Positions 43,079 to 55,289 of a stretch of DNA of 64,000 bases are shown here, in pieces. The notes beneath the pieces were generated by a model. The model had not been told where the DNA came from, searched no databases, and was given only the letters and a program-made list of their open reading frames with translations. The number at the start of each line of letters is the position of its first letter. Position 1 is the first letter of the stretch. Position numbers and translations under genes: made by a program. Source of the DNA: Branchiostoma floridae (lineage: Eukaryota > Chordata > Leptocardii > Amphioxiformes > Branchiostomatidae); the NCBI RefSeq assembly GCF_000003815.2, contig NC_049986.1, positions 1,585,628 to 1,649,627 of the forward strand, written 5' to 3'.

Positions 43079-44140
43079 AAACATAACGTGTCTTACTTCA
43101 TTTAAGAAACTAAGATAACAACAAAACATAACGTGTCTTACTTTATCTAAGAAACTGAGATAACAACAAAACATAACGTGTCTTACTTCATTTAAGAAAC
43201 TGAGATAACAACAAAACATAACGTGTCTTACTTCATTTAAGAAACTGAGATAACAACAAAACATAACGTGTCTTACTTCATTTAAGAAACTAAGATAACA
43301 ACAAAGCATAACGTGTCTAACTTCATTTAAGAAACTAAGATAACAACAAAACATAACGTGTCTTACTTTATCTAAGAAACTGAGATAACAACAAAACATA
43401 ACGTGTCTTACTTCATTTAAGAAACTGACATAACAACAAAACATAACGTGTCTTACTTCATTTAAGAAACTGAGATAACAACAAAACATAACGTGTCTTA
43501 CTTCATTTAAGAAACTGAGATAACAATAAAACATAACGTGTCTTACTTCATTTAAGAAACTGAGATAACAACAAAACATAACGTGTCTTACTTCATTTAA
43601 GAAACTGAGATAACAATAAAACATAACGTGTCTAACTTCATTTAAGAAACTAAGATAACAACAAAACATAACGTATCTTACTTTATCTAAGAAACTGAGA
43701 TAACAACAAAACATAACGTGTCTTACTTCATTTAAGAAACTGAGATAACAACAAAACATAACGTGTCTTACTTCATTTAAGAAACTGAGATAACAACAAA
43801 ACATAACGTGTCTTACTTCATTTAAGAAACTAAGATAACAACAAAACATAACGTGTCTAACTTCATTTAAGAAACTAAGATAACAACAAAACATAACGTG
43901 TCTTACTTTATCTAAGAAACTGAGATAACAACAAAACATAACGTGTCTTACTTCATTTAAGAAACTGAGATAACAACAAAACATAACGTGTCTTACTTCA
44001 TTTAAGAAACTAAGATAACAACAAAACATAACGTGTCTTACTTTATTTAAGAAACTGAGATAACAACAAAACATAACGTGTCTAACTTCATTTAAGAAAC
44101 TGAGATAACAACAAAGCATAACGTGTCTTACTTCATTTAA
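43079..44140. repeat. 45-bp minisatellite, about 23-24 copies
   Basis: Units GAAACTGAGATAACAACAAA, ACATAACGTGTCTTACTTCA, TTTAA. Variants with TTTATCTAAG start at 43141, 43366, 43681 and 43906, spaced 5, 7 and 5 units, showing higher-order structure. As 45 is divisible by 3 the minus strand is open for 375 codons (15-residue hydrophobic repeat), which I do not consider a gene. Confidence 0.95.
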
Positions 44141-44880
44141 GGATCTAGTGTTGTCGACTATTGCATTGTGCGCAATTCTCTATTATCCAATGTACAATAT
44201 GTAAATGTTAGCCCAATCACCCAATTTTCTGACCATTGCCATGTTTCCTTCTCATTGTCGACAAACTACTCCGCTCATTTTCAAAAATCAATTAACCAGG
44301 TAAAACCTAAACCATCCGCATTCATTTGGAAAGATGAATCAAAATCAATATATCAAACATTTTAGATAGTAAAGATACAATTTCAAAATTTCAAAACTTC
44401 TGCCAAACATCATTCTGTTCGACAGAAAAGGCTGTCACAAACTTCACAGAGTTATTGTTGGATGTAGCGAAGAAGTCTTTGAAAACAAAGCCAAATAGAC
44501 AAACAAAGAAACCTGCACAAAGCGGTAAGAAAAACAAAGTTTGGTTTGATCAATGCTGCTGGTCTTCACGCCAACGTTTAAAAAGACTGTCACTGCCATT
44601 GAAAAAAGAACCCTGGCTAAAAGAAATTAGATGCAAATATTTCACAGCTTTGCGTGATTACAAGAAACTCATCAAACAGCGTAAACAGAAGTACAATTCC
44701 GACCTTCTAGCAAAATTGGAAGAATTTAACAAAAACAATCCAAAGGAGTTTTGGTCACTTTTGAAACATTTAGACAAAGAAATCAATGGAAAACACAACT
44801 CAAACACTTGCGATCCCAATATTACTTCTGAAGAATGGATACACTACTTTACAAGTCCAAATAAATTGATAAACAAGCGT
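44135..44880 (+). mobile_element. LINE ORF2 fragment, endonuclease-RT junction
   Basis: Reads GSSVVDYCIVRNSLLSNVQY, then QFSDHCHVSFSL (the end of an APE-type endonuclease: S-x-V-D-Y and SDH), then after a +1 shift near 44362 a basic linker with KVWFDQCCWSSRQRLKRL, YFTALRDYKKLIKQRKQKY and NPKEFWSLLKHL. This order is typical of CR1/Jockey-like ORF2. No RT catalytic motif remains; the fragment is cut at both ends, the left by the minisatellite. Confidence 0.75.
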
Positions 44881-45629
44881 TCGCAGAACTCAACCTTCGT
44901 GAAATGGGTGAGGATGTGGTGGTTTAAGGGTGTTTTTATAGACATCTCAGGGGCTAGCCTAACAGTATATGATACGTCCGATTGGCAAAATTGTCCGGAA
45001 TTCTTCAGGATTTTTCCGCGCCTATGTAGTTGCATCATCCCGTTGGAGTGGAATAATTTGGGTTCACAGATTGTCATGGTATTTGGAATGCAGTTTTTGT
45101 TATAAACTGTGAGCGAGCGAATGAGTGAGATAGCTCTGGAGATGCCTTACATGAATAATCAAATTTTATTATACAAGTCAGGGGCTAATTTGCATAGATA
45201 ATTAGGACAGTTTAAAAGCCTACTTCATATCATAATAGCAGATACTCAAACATAAGACACATGTAACTAACAAAGAGAGAAATATTAGCCTAACTGAGTA
45301 TGTTCGATGGGCCACAGCAAGTAAATTTTATAGATGACCTACTTGCTAAGACAGGTTTCTATCTCAAACATTTTCTTCAAGCCAAGAGAGGAAAGCAACA
45401 GTTTAAACTTAAAAATTGGATGCAAGATAACCATGGCTAAAATAAATGTTACGATATCAACGCGGTCGTTCTAAACACGATCTATGGTTTAGTCAAGTTA
45501 ACAATATTTTTGTATAAACAGGTCTAGGAAGAAAATGTAACATTTATGACATTAGTGACAAGGGCTACCTGCAAAATCGGCGCCATGTAACAGAAATAAA
45601 TGATGGTTTACTCTTTTGTCTCATTGCTC
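44881..45629. other. No exon seen; possible SLC22 3' UTR
   Basis: Minus-strand AATAAA at 45165-45170, about 460 bp beyond the putative transporter stop, could end its transcript. No coding features. Confidence 0.35.
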
Positions 45630-47668
45630 TCAATTGATTCTTACCGAAAGAGGCCACGGATGGAAGTTATCTAACGATAAATGTTTCATGTTTTTGAAGG
45701 GGTCATGTTCGGTCCGAGGGTTTGTATAGTTCGCAGAGCTGTCGTTGTCGCTTTGTTGTGGCTTTCTGTCAAAGACCAAAAAAGAGAAAAACAATTTATG
45801 GTTTTATCACAATATATTGAAAAGTGCAAAATGGGAATAATAAACGTTATGTAGTAGGATAGGGAAAGCTCTAAGCTGTAATGTTGGATTAGTTCTTAGG
45901 TTGACATGAAGACGTTTCAAGTCATAAAATTAACACTATAAAAACAATGTTATAGATTAGCATTGTGGAAAATCACATAATGTAACATTGATTGCAAATA
46001 ATCAAAGAAAGCACTTAATTGTAGCGTGAAATCTCATAGTTGAGACCAGTACCTAAGACCGCCACATTTACACACAAACGAACATATTCCCGTATACTTT
46101 TAGTCTAGCCTCTGAGGCGTCCCAAATAAGGGCACACAAACAGACGGACGGACAGTCAGACAGACCAAAGCCAATACCTCTATATTTTCACGAAGTTTAC
46201 AAAATTAAACACAACACACCCATTCTCCACATCCTCTATAGTTTCAGGCAGGGGGACTCCAAGTGTTTCCGGGAGCAAGAAGACAGCCAAACCGCCTGCA
46301 CACGCCGCCACACCAAACGTCACCATGGGGAGGGGCAGCCAGACATCGCCCAGGAGCGTCACGAAGGGAGCCGATATGCTGCCAATGCGGGAAAACGCGG
46401 TGACCACACCCATGCCCATGCTCCTGTTGCAACAGAAATGATTATTTTCAGCTATGTCGGTGGTTTACCCACATGTTGCAAGTGAGAAAGTCCTATTATT
46501 TAACAGAAAACTTATGTAACATGTTCTCATTGATTGATTATGTACATGACGCTCAGATCTACAAAATCTTTGCATCAGTAAAATTCACTCAAAATCATAT
46601 TTGTCACAGGTATGAAATGCTTATATATCATGACTTAGGAATTCTAGCATTTTTCTTTTTATTGTACAATTATATCTTGTTTCGTATAATCTATATATAT
46701 ATAAACTACATTGCGAATGTTCCGCTCAATTTAGAAAAACAATCTCCTAAACATGCACATTTCATCATAATGTAGAGTCACGAAAAAGACGTTAAATACT
46801 CTTACACCCTCAGTGCAGATTGCAAAAAGGCTCCAATAACTTTCCCCACTTATAATGTGTTAGTATTTCCTATACGTGAAAAGTTTATGACACACACACA
46901 GCGGGGATATTGGACATATAAAGCAACCTACCTTACTACAGTCGGGAAAACCTCAGGTGAGTATGCGATAAAACAGTTGTAAGTAATTCCGAATGACACT
47001 CTGCCCGACCAAGGCAAATTACGGGAAATAGTCGGTAGTTCTGTAACAGAATTAGAAAAAAATCTCAGATATGAATTATTACACAGACAATATTTCATTT
47101 AGATCAGACCTCGGACAGTGGCTCAGCTCCATCACTCACTCCCCGCCCCTCGTATATCCAGGGCACCAGATGAAAGAGCACTGTAAAATATTCACATGTC
47201 TTAAGAGGGCCAGACAGATAGAGGAATAGCCATGGAAAGAAAGATGGCAAGCAATGTAAATGAAAATATAGTTTACCCTTTGTAGCCGCTGTCACCAGGC
47301 AACCTGTCCCTGCAAGTAAAGCGGACCCTGCTATGACTGGTTTCCTGCCCCATCTCTCCATGCCCGCCCACCCTAGAATAGCCAGCCCGATTTCCAGAGC
47401 TGCACCCAGGGCAAAGTTGACGTACGGATCTCCGGCTAGATCTGTCGTCCCGACAATTAGGCCAAAATAGACTCCTGCTATGAACATCCTATATGATTTT
47501 GGAATGAACATGGCAAAATGGTCAATTTCTATCATGCACACTCATTTCAAGTCTGATGAATACCACCTGCTATGAACATCCTATATGATTTTGGAATGAA
47601 CATGGCAAAATGGTCAATTTCTATCATGCACAGTCATTTCAAGTCTGATGAATACCACAGACCTTTAG

Positions 47669-47717
<49 letters not shown>

Positions 47718-48284
47718 GACAGACACACACACACACACACACACACTTACATACACACACAGACGCACACACACACGCACATACACAGACACGCAGACAT
47801 ACACACACACACACGCACACATACACACACACAGAAACACACACACACAGACGCACACGGGCACGGGCACAGGCACAGGAACATACAGACATACACACAC
47901 ATGCATATGCACATATATACATGCACACATATAGTTACATACATCCACATCCTGATCGTAAGTTGCCGATAGAAAATACAAGACAGCTACAAATCATGAA
48001 ATGGCAAGTGAGGAAATGACACAAAAGCCAATAAGAATATGGAATATTATTCTTACCATACCAAGCACATCGTCAATGCGATTTTGCGCATCCGAGGGGT
48101 TCGCACGAGGTCAATTATTGTGAAACTCTTTGTGTTCTCGTTGGATTCAGCTGGCTTTGCGAGCAGATCCGAGACTCGGTCTTGTATGGTAACCTTGTTT
48201 ATCCGAGCAGCTCTCTTAAGGACATCCTTGGCGGCCGTGAATCGTTGTTTACTGATCAGCCATCTGGGAGACTCTGGAAGTACC
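45630..48284 (-). CDS. SLC22-type organic solute transporter, 3' exons
   Basis: Five exons with compatible phases: 48057-48284, 47277-47488, 46932-47040, 46220-46423 and, less surely, 45630-45765 (TGA stop). The first carries LPESPRWLISKQRF and IIDLVRTPRMRK, the intracellular loop after TM6 diagnostic of SLC22. The next has VWMFIAGVYFGLIVG, GDPYVNFALGAALEIGLA and WGRKP (TM7-8). Then YNCFIAYSPEVFPTVVR (TM10), then SMGMGVVTAFSRIG, FVTLLG and LPETLGVPLPETIEDVEN (TM11-12 and the PETIED tail). The last exon gives a polar Asn/Ser-rich C-terminus. As an MFS carrier at the plasma membrane it would move organic cations, anions or carnitine-like solutes; substrate cannot be read. The TM1-6 exons were not found upstream; an assembly gap lies at 48957-49242. 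Confidence 0.88.
47475..47656. repeat. 90-bp tandem duplication of a splice acceptor
   Basis: 47475-47566 and 47567-47656 are almost identical (CCTGCTATGAACATCCTATA, ...AAGTCTGATGAATACCAC). The unit contains the minus-strand acceptor ATATAG|GATGTTCATAGCAGG and the first codons of an SLC22 exon, so a second, decoy acceptor lies 90 bp upstream of the real one. Confidence 0.9.
47671..47940. repeat. (CA)n-rich compound microsatellite
   Basis: About 270 bp of CA repeats interrupted by GACA, GCAC, TACA and GGGCACGGGCACA motifs, within an SLC22 intron. Long open frames here (Thr-His or Cys-Val) are compositional. Confidence 0.95.
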
Positions 48285-48547
48285 CTGTTTATTGTAAAGT
48301 GTGTTTGTTTAACTTAGTCAGTTCTAAAACTAAAAGTGATACAGACAGTGGATGCCATGATCGTTTTTTTTTTCAAATTTTGATCCACTGATCATTGAGT
48401 CAAGCCATCTACCTGCATACATTGACGTTATAAAACTAGTTGATTAGCATTTACACTGGAAAAATAGTAGAAATTGGCCAAAATAAGACAAAAAATACGC
48501 CTTAGTTAGTAAACTGTACTCCTCGGCCATCTAACTCTTCTGGTGTG
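48285..48547. other. SLC22 intron or upstream sequence
   Basis: No exon seen. Confidence 0.4.
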
Positions 48548-48956
48548 TTTTTATCTTCGCCAAGAAGATAATGATTTTGCCGACTTGGGTCTGTATGTAG
48601 GTCAACGGGAAATAAGTCGAGAAATTGTGGACGGAACTTTTTGATTTTTTTGCAGGTGTGTAGCGGTTGTCGATAGGCATGCCTAGTTCGAAAATGGGTT
48701 ACCTGGCGTTTTTCTACGGTACGGTAGCGAGCTTATTATTTTTTTGGGTGTTTTTTCGGGAAGCATAAGTCAAAATGCAGCTGGGCGATTTTCATGATAT
48801 TTGGCAGGTGTGTAGCGGTTGTAGAAAGGATTGTCATGTGCGAGAATGGTTTAGCTACCTTTTACCTATGGTGCTGTAGCTGGCTTTGTATGTAAGTGCG
48901 TTTGTCTGTATGCAAGATAACTCAAGACGTTCTTGATGGATGCTAATGATATTTGG
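48548..48956. repeat. Dispersed repeat, reverse orientation
   Basis: TATCTTCGCCAAGAAGATAA, AAATAAGTCGAGAAATTGTG, GCAGGTGTGTAGCGGTTGT (twice, at ~48652 and ~48805) and TACCTGGCGTTTTTCTACGG. Matches in reverse complement the family at 8.9, 9.6 and 18.3 kb; another piece at 49556-49650. It is cut by the gap. Confidence 0.55.
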
Positions 48957-49242
48957 NNNNNNNNNNNNNNNNNNNNNNNNNNNNNNNNNNNNNNNNNNNN
49001 NNNNNNNNNNNNNNNNNNNNNNNNNNNNNNNNNNNNNNNNNNNNNNNNNNNNNNNNNNNNNNNNNNNNNNNNNNNNNNNNNNNNNNNNNNNNNNNNNNNN
49101 NNNNNNNNNNNNNNNNNNNNNNNNNNNNNNNNNNNNNNNNNNNNNNNNNNNNNNNNNNNNNNNNNNNNNNNNNNNNNNNNNNNNNNNNNNNNNNNNNNNN
49201 NNNNNNNNNNNNNNNNNNNNNNNNNNNNNNNNNNNNNNNNNN
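48957..49242. other. Assembly gap (286 N)
   Basis: A run of 286 N. The size is not a round placeholder, so it may be an estimated gap. It may hide repeat sequence; an SLC22 exon is possible. Confidence 0.95.
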
Positions 49243-52200
49243 TGGGTGATCATCAACATAATGAGATGCAAATTATGTAAATCACTATCTATTTAAAATA
49301 ATTACTTAGGGTAGCTTGTCCTGGAGAAGCACACAGGGTGAAGGAGAAAGGTAATGTTACATGATACTCTATATGTCTGGACGTGTACAGTTCACCAGTG
49401 AGGGAAGGTGGTGACCTGGTTACACCAAATTAACCCTGACTCAAGCAGCAAAAGGGAGAGAATCAGTCATGTGGAACCGAATTCGAAGTTTCCCCGAAGT
49501 CAGACCTGCCCAGCCCTTTATCCCGCTGGTCTGAGTTTCAATAAGATTTGTGGGCATGATTCTCTTCGCCAGAAGAGTAATGTTATTGGTTGTATGGGTC
49601 TATATGCTGGTGAACAGCATATAACTCGAGAAATTGTTAGTCAAGATCCCAAGGCCATTGGGCACCAATGCTACCCTACCAATGTATGTGGACCATTAAG
49701 CATCATTTATCATTCAAGCCCCTCAGACTGTAGCAAATTATCCTGATCTACTTCCCCTGACATGGGCCAGTCACACCAAATTAACCCCCTGCCCTCAGTC
49801 TCCGGCCTTTAGCACAAAGATGACCCCTCAACTTAAAGACAAATCAAAGGTGCAGCAGAACTAATTGATTATCCTGATGATACACATGTCATTGACCTGA
49901 TACTTGTTTGCAGGGGAGAGAAGCACGAACAAGTGTCTCTAGGGCTCAGGGCTATATATTGAAACCAAATAAGCTCATTAGATCACTATTGTCCATGCTA
50001 TGATATTGGTACACCAGTACTTCTTTGAGAGTCCAAATACCCAGGTCTAACAGTCAGTCAGTCAGTCGAGGACATCAGACATCAACTCGGGAAGCTTGCA
50101 GGACCCTTATAACAGTGATCCATTCATTATACTCCAAAAAGGCTCTGAGTGTCTAGAGATTATTTAATGTTTGCGCATAGAGAAATGTCTCAGTACCAGA
50201 GTGAATGCTAGTTCTAAGAGCTTGGCCAAGTTTTATAGCAGATGGGAGGAGTAACATGCCATACATTCATTTAGATAAAACTTAGGTGCACTTTATATTT
50301 TGCTTAAACCATTCTGTGTCGGTTAACCGTCATATGACGCTTAGCCGTCACCGGTCTAAAGAGGAAATAAAGGGCGTATGATGGTATTTCCGCAAACCGT
50401 CCTGAGCCACCTCCGGACCTGGTCCTGGTTCGGTTCAGTGCGGGGCCGTAATGGTTTCTCCGTGAAAGAGAAACCATCACTGGTGACGGTAATAGGAGGG
50501 TGTGGGTCATACGCTAATGATGTGCTAACGAGACTGTAGCAATGGAAACATGTTTTTCCTCATTCTAATCTTTTGAGACATTGAAAGTCGTCAAATGTTC
50601 CAAGTGGAATGGCCATTTTCCTTCGGTGCTGCAGTAGAATGTATGGGTGTTTGTAAACAACAATACCCGTGGTTAGATGGGATAGATAAATAGAATTTTC
50701 AACTGCTACAAACACACGTTCATGCAGTCGTTTGCTTTGGGGTAGGTGCTCTTTTAAAAATAGTACTACATGAATGAGACCTAATAGTCTTGAACAAAGG
50801 CATGATTATTTGGCGAAGAGATGTGTTTGTGGAACTCTAGTCTATCTATTTGGCCAATTTCAAAGTACTATACTCCAGTGATATGTGAAGCCTGGTAGTG
50901 GCTATTCCTTTGTGTGCGAGTGTGAATGTGCGTAACCAAACGGTTTGACACACTATTGTTTACCAGAATAAACAGCCACAAAACTACTCTCCAAACAGAG
51001 GTTATACTCCGGCCTTTTTTAACGTTTTCGCGAGCGTCCGAAAAAAAATTGGCCAAAAAAATTACCTTCATTATGAAATCTAAGTGACGCACCGCGCCCG
51101 TCCAAGCAGCGCTCATCACCGCGGGCCGCGCGTGCTCGGAGTTTTCTAGGCGCAGTATTACTGCTAACACTGTTCACCTTCTAATGAAATGCCCTGGTGT
51201 TACGGTAGTAACTACTGGCTAACACTAGGGGGGACACTATTTTGCAAAAATGCAGTTTTTGATGAAATACGCCACTAGAAATATGGAATATGAAAATGTG
51301 GAATATGAAAATGTAAACATTTTGAAAATATTTGATTGCTAACCCCCCTGTACATGCCCCCTGAAGTTTTTAAGTTGACAATGTACTAAACTAGTATAAC
51401 GCTATACTACCAAACATGCTTAATGCCTTAGAAATTGTACTTTGGCATCCTTGGCAGAATATTTGACTTCCGGAGAGATCACTGTGGATATCTGAACCTC
51501 CAAATGTATCTCCCATGCAAATATGGACTATTCCAAATCACCCCCATGGCAAAAATGGACTGATCTAAACTCAAAATTGGACAAAACGGGCTACAGGTAT
51601 ATTATAGTATAGTCTGTATTCATTTCTACCAATTTTTACACTCAATCACCCAGAGGCAGTTAGCCTTGTAGGATTTTAAAACGCCAGTGGTACTCAAATA
51701 CTCTGCAAAACAGATTTCGTTGTAGCGAAATGGAGTATCACAAGTTTTCACATACTGAATCAGGTCCAGTTTCAGGTCCGGACCTCTGGACCTGAACCAC
51801 ACATGCATGAACCTGAATTTTCTGTACCGTTTACTCACCCCTATTAGGCATCCTTGTAGTTACGTGTAACTTATGTTTTATTCTATCAAGAAATAAATAC
51901 GTATGCATGTAGGTGGGGGAAAGTTGTGTTCCAACTGAAAAAATGTAGGTTGCCACTGCGCTACCTGGATTTAAAATTACGACTTACGTTGCGCCAACCG
52001 AAATGCATTTTCAAGCGTGCAAGTGGGTATTTCGAGCATTGTTGCTGGAGGTAAAGGATGCAGCCTTTGGGTTTATCTCTAAGGAGATGTTCCAACAGAC
52101 AAGGCAATAAGAAGTCTGTAGTGCCATTGTCCAAGTGGTAACCACAATTACCAATCTGAAGTTACAAGGGTACTGAAAAAGAGAAGAGAACCTGGATCGT

Positions 52201-52615
52201 TTAGACAGTACAGTAGGTAGAGAAGTCAGGAAAGGAGGCAGGATACCAGAGATTCTGATAGCTTGGAAGAGCTTAAGAAGCAAGGACTCAATGGGAAAGA
52301 GATTCCAAACATTGCTGTTGATTGAAAGAGAGACAAATACCTACTACAAACCCTGAAAACCCAACATGGATCTTTCACATCAACAGCAGAAGTTGATATA
52401 TTGTAAGTGTAAAGCTGGCCCAACTACCGATAACCACGAAAACTCCATCTGCGGTCGACCTAAAATTGTACATGAACAATGTTACACGCCATTGACACCA
52501 TCAATGAGTATAAATTTGACTATGGTTCTTTTGATTCTGTTGTAAATAGATGTACCAATAAAACATTGTTGAAATTCAATATCGCAGGCATCTTGCTTAC
52601 AATGACAGATATCAG
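49243..52615. other. Gene-free stretch
   Basis: Contains pieces of dispersed repeat (49556-49650; 50870-51040), a perfect 10-bp stem hairpin ATGGTTTCTC...GAGAAACCAT at about 50449-50475, and AATAAA at 52557. No exon on either strand could be supported, including TM1-6 of the SLC22 gene. Confidence 0.4.
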
Positions 52616-53068
52616 GGCTCAAAATACTACCTGCTTATGCAGGGTAGTGCAGGTAAAATTGGAGCTGTGCAGGTATTTCTGGTGTCTACCTGCACCTAAC
52701 CTGCACTGGTCCAGGTACTGGGTATATACAGGTTAGTGCAGGTAAAATTGGGGCTGTGCAGGTATTTCTGGTGTCTACCTGCACCTAACCTGCACTGGTC
52801 CATGTACTGGGTACAGGTTAGTGCAGGTAAAATTGGAGCTGTGTAGGCATTTTCTGGTGTCTACCTGCACCTAACCTGCACTGGTCCATGTACTGAGTAT
52901 ATACAGGTTAGTGCAGGTAAAATTGGGGCTGTGCAGGTATTTCTGGTGTCTACCTGCACCTAACCTGCACTGATCCATGTAATGGGTATATACAGGTTAG
53001 TGCAGGTAAAATTGGAGCTGTGCAGGTATTTTTGATGTCTACCTGCACCTAACATGCACTGGTCCCAA
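52616..53068. repeat. About 89-bp tandem repeat with internal palindromes
   Basis: Five units, with AGGTAAAATTGG at 52651, 52740, 52825, 52915 and 53004. Each unit has TAGTGCAGGT on one side and TACCTGCACCTAACCTGCAC on the other, so each can fold back on itself. A weaker copy lies near 53245-53300. Confidence 0.9.
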
Positions 53069-53975
53069 ATACTAGGATTTTATACATAAACGTTATATGA
53101 TGCAGGTGTACTTGGATTGTTATTAGCTGCATTGAATGTTACCACTACCACCTATCTTAAGTAATATTCTGTAGAAAAGAAAAAAATAGCAATGGTTCCT
53201 GAACAACTTTAGTATGAACTATACTTCCAAAATTCAGAGTGGTACAGGTAAAATTTGTCTGGTGCAGGCTATTTTCAATGTTACCCGCAAGAGTGCAGGT
53301 ATGCAGAAAAAGTATTTCGAGCCTTGGATATAGTATGTACATGTACAAGAGAGCTTAGTAGTAGAGAGAACAGTCAACTGTTGCTTTTCTGTCCATACTT
53401 CTCGACACATATACAAAAACACTGGTTTTAAGCTTGGCAAAAAACTGTGTTTTTGTAACCTTGAAACAATGTTTCTTTTTGAAGTTGCCCAATTCCTTGG
53501 CATCGAGTTTCTGAAAATTTTACCACTATTCTTGTGAAGACACTCTGTAGTTGATTTGGGTACTCTTTGTTATTCTCAGCACTTGTCGAATTACTGCCCT
53601 ACCGTGATTTCCCTGTTTTAGGCCAAATAACTGAAATTCGCCCCAATACTTGCTGCCTTGTTGCCATGGCAACCAAGAATATTAAGCTAAAACCTGATAG
53701 AAAGGTATCTTGGAGTGTAATGTATCAATTAATTGCACAAAATGTGCAAAAAGAACTGAAGTAATGCAGTTAGTGATTGCAGACCTTAGCAACGTCACAC
53801 AAGTACATGGCGAGGGGGGTATCCAAACTTCAGGGGGTACGTACAGGGGGGTTAGAGTTTTACAATTGCCTAATTTTTGTGATTTCTGTGTTTATATAGA
53901 TCATCTCCATATTTTAGGATGCGTATTTCAAAAAGTTTGTACTAATGTCCCCCCCTACTAACACCGACCCCAGTT
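53069..53975. other. No gene seen
   Basis: Includes a degenerate copy of the preceding repeat and a GTTGCCATGGCAAC palindrome near 53663. No exon supported. Confidence 0.4.
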
Positions 53976-53978
53976 ATC

Positions 53979-53979
<1 letters not shown>

Positions 53980-54023
<44 letters not shown>

Positions 54024-54043
54024 ACTGTGTGTGTGTGTGTGTT
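53980..54043. repeat. (TG)n microsatellite
   Basis: About 60 bp of TG repeats with one short interruption. Confidence 0.95.
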
Positions 54044-54082
54044 GAGTACAAGCTCATTTATTGTCATTGTCATTGTCATTTA

Positions 54083-54305
54083 TTACTCCGGAGTAAATAC
54101 AACGCAACAAGAGAAACAGAAATAGTTAATACATTTGTATATTTGTCTATTTCTATCAATCTATCTTTACATATACGTATATTCTTATATCTATATCTGT
54201 AAGCATATTATCTGACAGGTGTATTATCGTACATTATCATTTAATGCAGTTACTCCGGAGCAATGATTTACTCCGGAGCACTTCAAAGATTTAGTCCGGA
54301 GTGAT
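54083..54305. repeat. Cluster of TTACTCCGGAGTAA palindromes
   Basis: A perfect 14-bp palindrome at 54083-54096 and three near copies at about 54250, 54268 and 54291. Unknown; possible protein-binding sites or ends of a small element. Confidence 0.5.
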
Positions 54306-55289
54306 ACTATACTCCTAAGAACTTAAAAATGTCATAGTTTGATACATACACAGTGTACCTACACAAGATAAACGTATGATCCATAAATACTTAACGTTAC
54401 ATGGGCGACAAATATATGTGTGTACATCAATATCTCATCATTTTCATAATACCCACCGAACAACAAATAAAATATATTAAAGAAGGGTGCCTTACGTCTG
54501 CGAGGTTTGTGATCGAGAGTTTGATGGTAAGTTCAACCTCGAACCGCGAATCAAAAACGCAAAATACCTCTTTGACATAAAAGAAATTGTATTGCCAAAT
54601 TGCACATTGTATTGCCTAAATGAGCTAATCTACATCTGCGTCCAGTCCTTTTTTCATCGAATGTGTGTATGTTTGCTTGCGTATGTGTGCATGTGCACGT
54701 AGATTATCGAGATATATTTATGAGAACCGACCCGACATGACCTCAGTGTGACCTTTCTACTTACGTACCTCAGTGTGACTGCCCCACTTGTCCCACACCA
54801 CTTGCCCCACAAATACCCACTTGCCCCACAATTACCCCACAAATGATATCTATCCTATACTATACTACTCACCCTGGCTAAAGAAAACTGAATAAAAAAA
54901 GGCAACATTCTTGATTTCAACAGTCTTCCTTAATCAGCCCGCATCCATCTACTAGATAATAGGGGTTCACTTTTCTTGTCATGTCATACAAACAGAAGAA
55001 GTTTAAACCTAACCCCAAACTTATATTGTAACGTTAGAACCAAACTCTTTGTAACAGAAAGACCTACCTGCTAACCCGTTCAACCAATAACTTGTAACAC
55101 TACATGTATCTCGGACTACCCAAACTATTTGTTTTGTTATTGTTACAGTATTTGTCCTTGTCAGTTGCAATATTTTTCTCGTGGGATGATATTAATATTA
55201 GCATGTCGAGTGTATATTACTTCTTTGTTCTGTACTGTATTCATTGATCAATGAAAAGAAAATAGAAAAATAAAAACGCTGTTGAGTTT
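54306..55289. other. Gene-free, one possible mini-exon
   Basis: At 54482-54523 a short frame PYVCEVCDREFD ends at G|GTAAGT and resembles half of a C2H2 finger; without a partner exon it is only suggestive. The rest has CCCCACTTG repeats near 54780-54840 and no coding signal. Confidence 0.3.

Noticed and set aside
42992-44119. 375-codon minus-strand frame of a 15-residue hydrophobic repeat
   Set aside because: It is the 45-bp minisatellite read in a stop-free frame; no start context, splice signal or unique sequence.
47572-47981. Several long Thr-His or Cys-Val frames
   Set aside because: Translations of the (CA)n microsatellite on both strands.
48855-49296. Frames made mostly of X
   Set aside because: They run through the assembly gap and carry no information.
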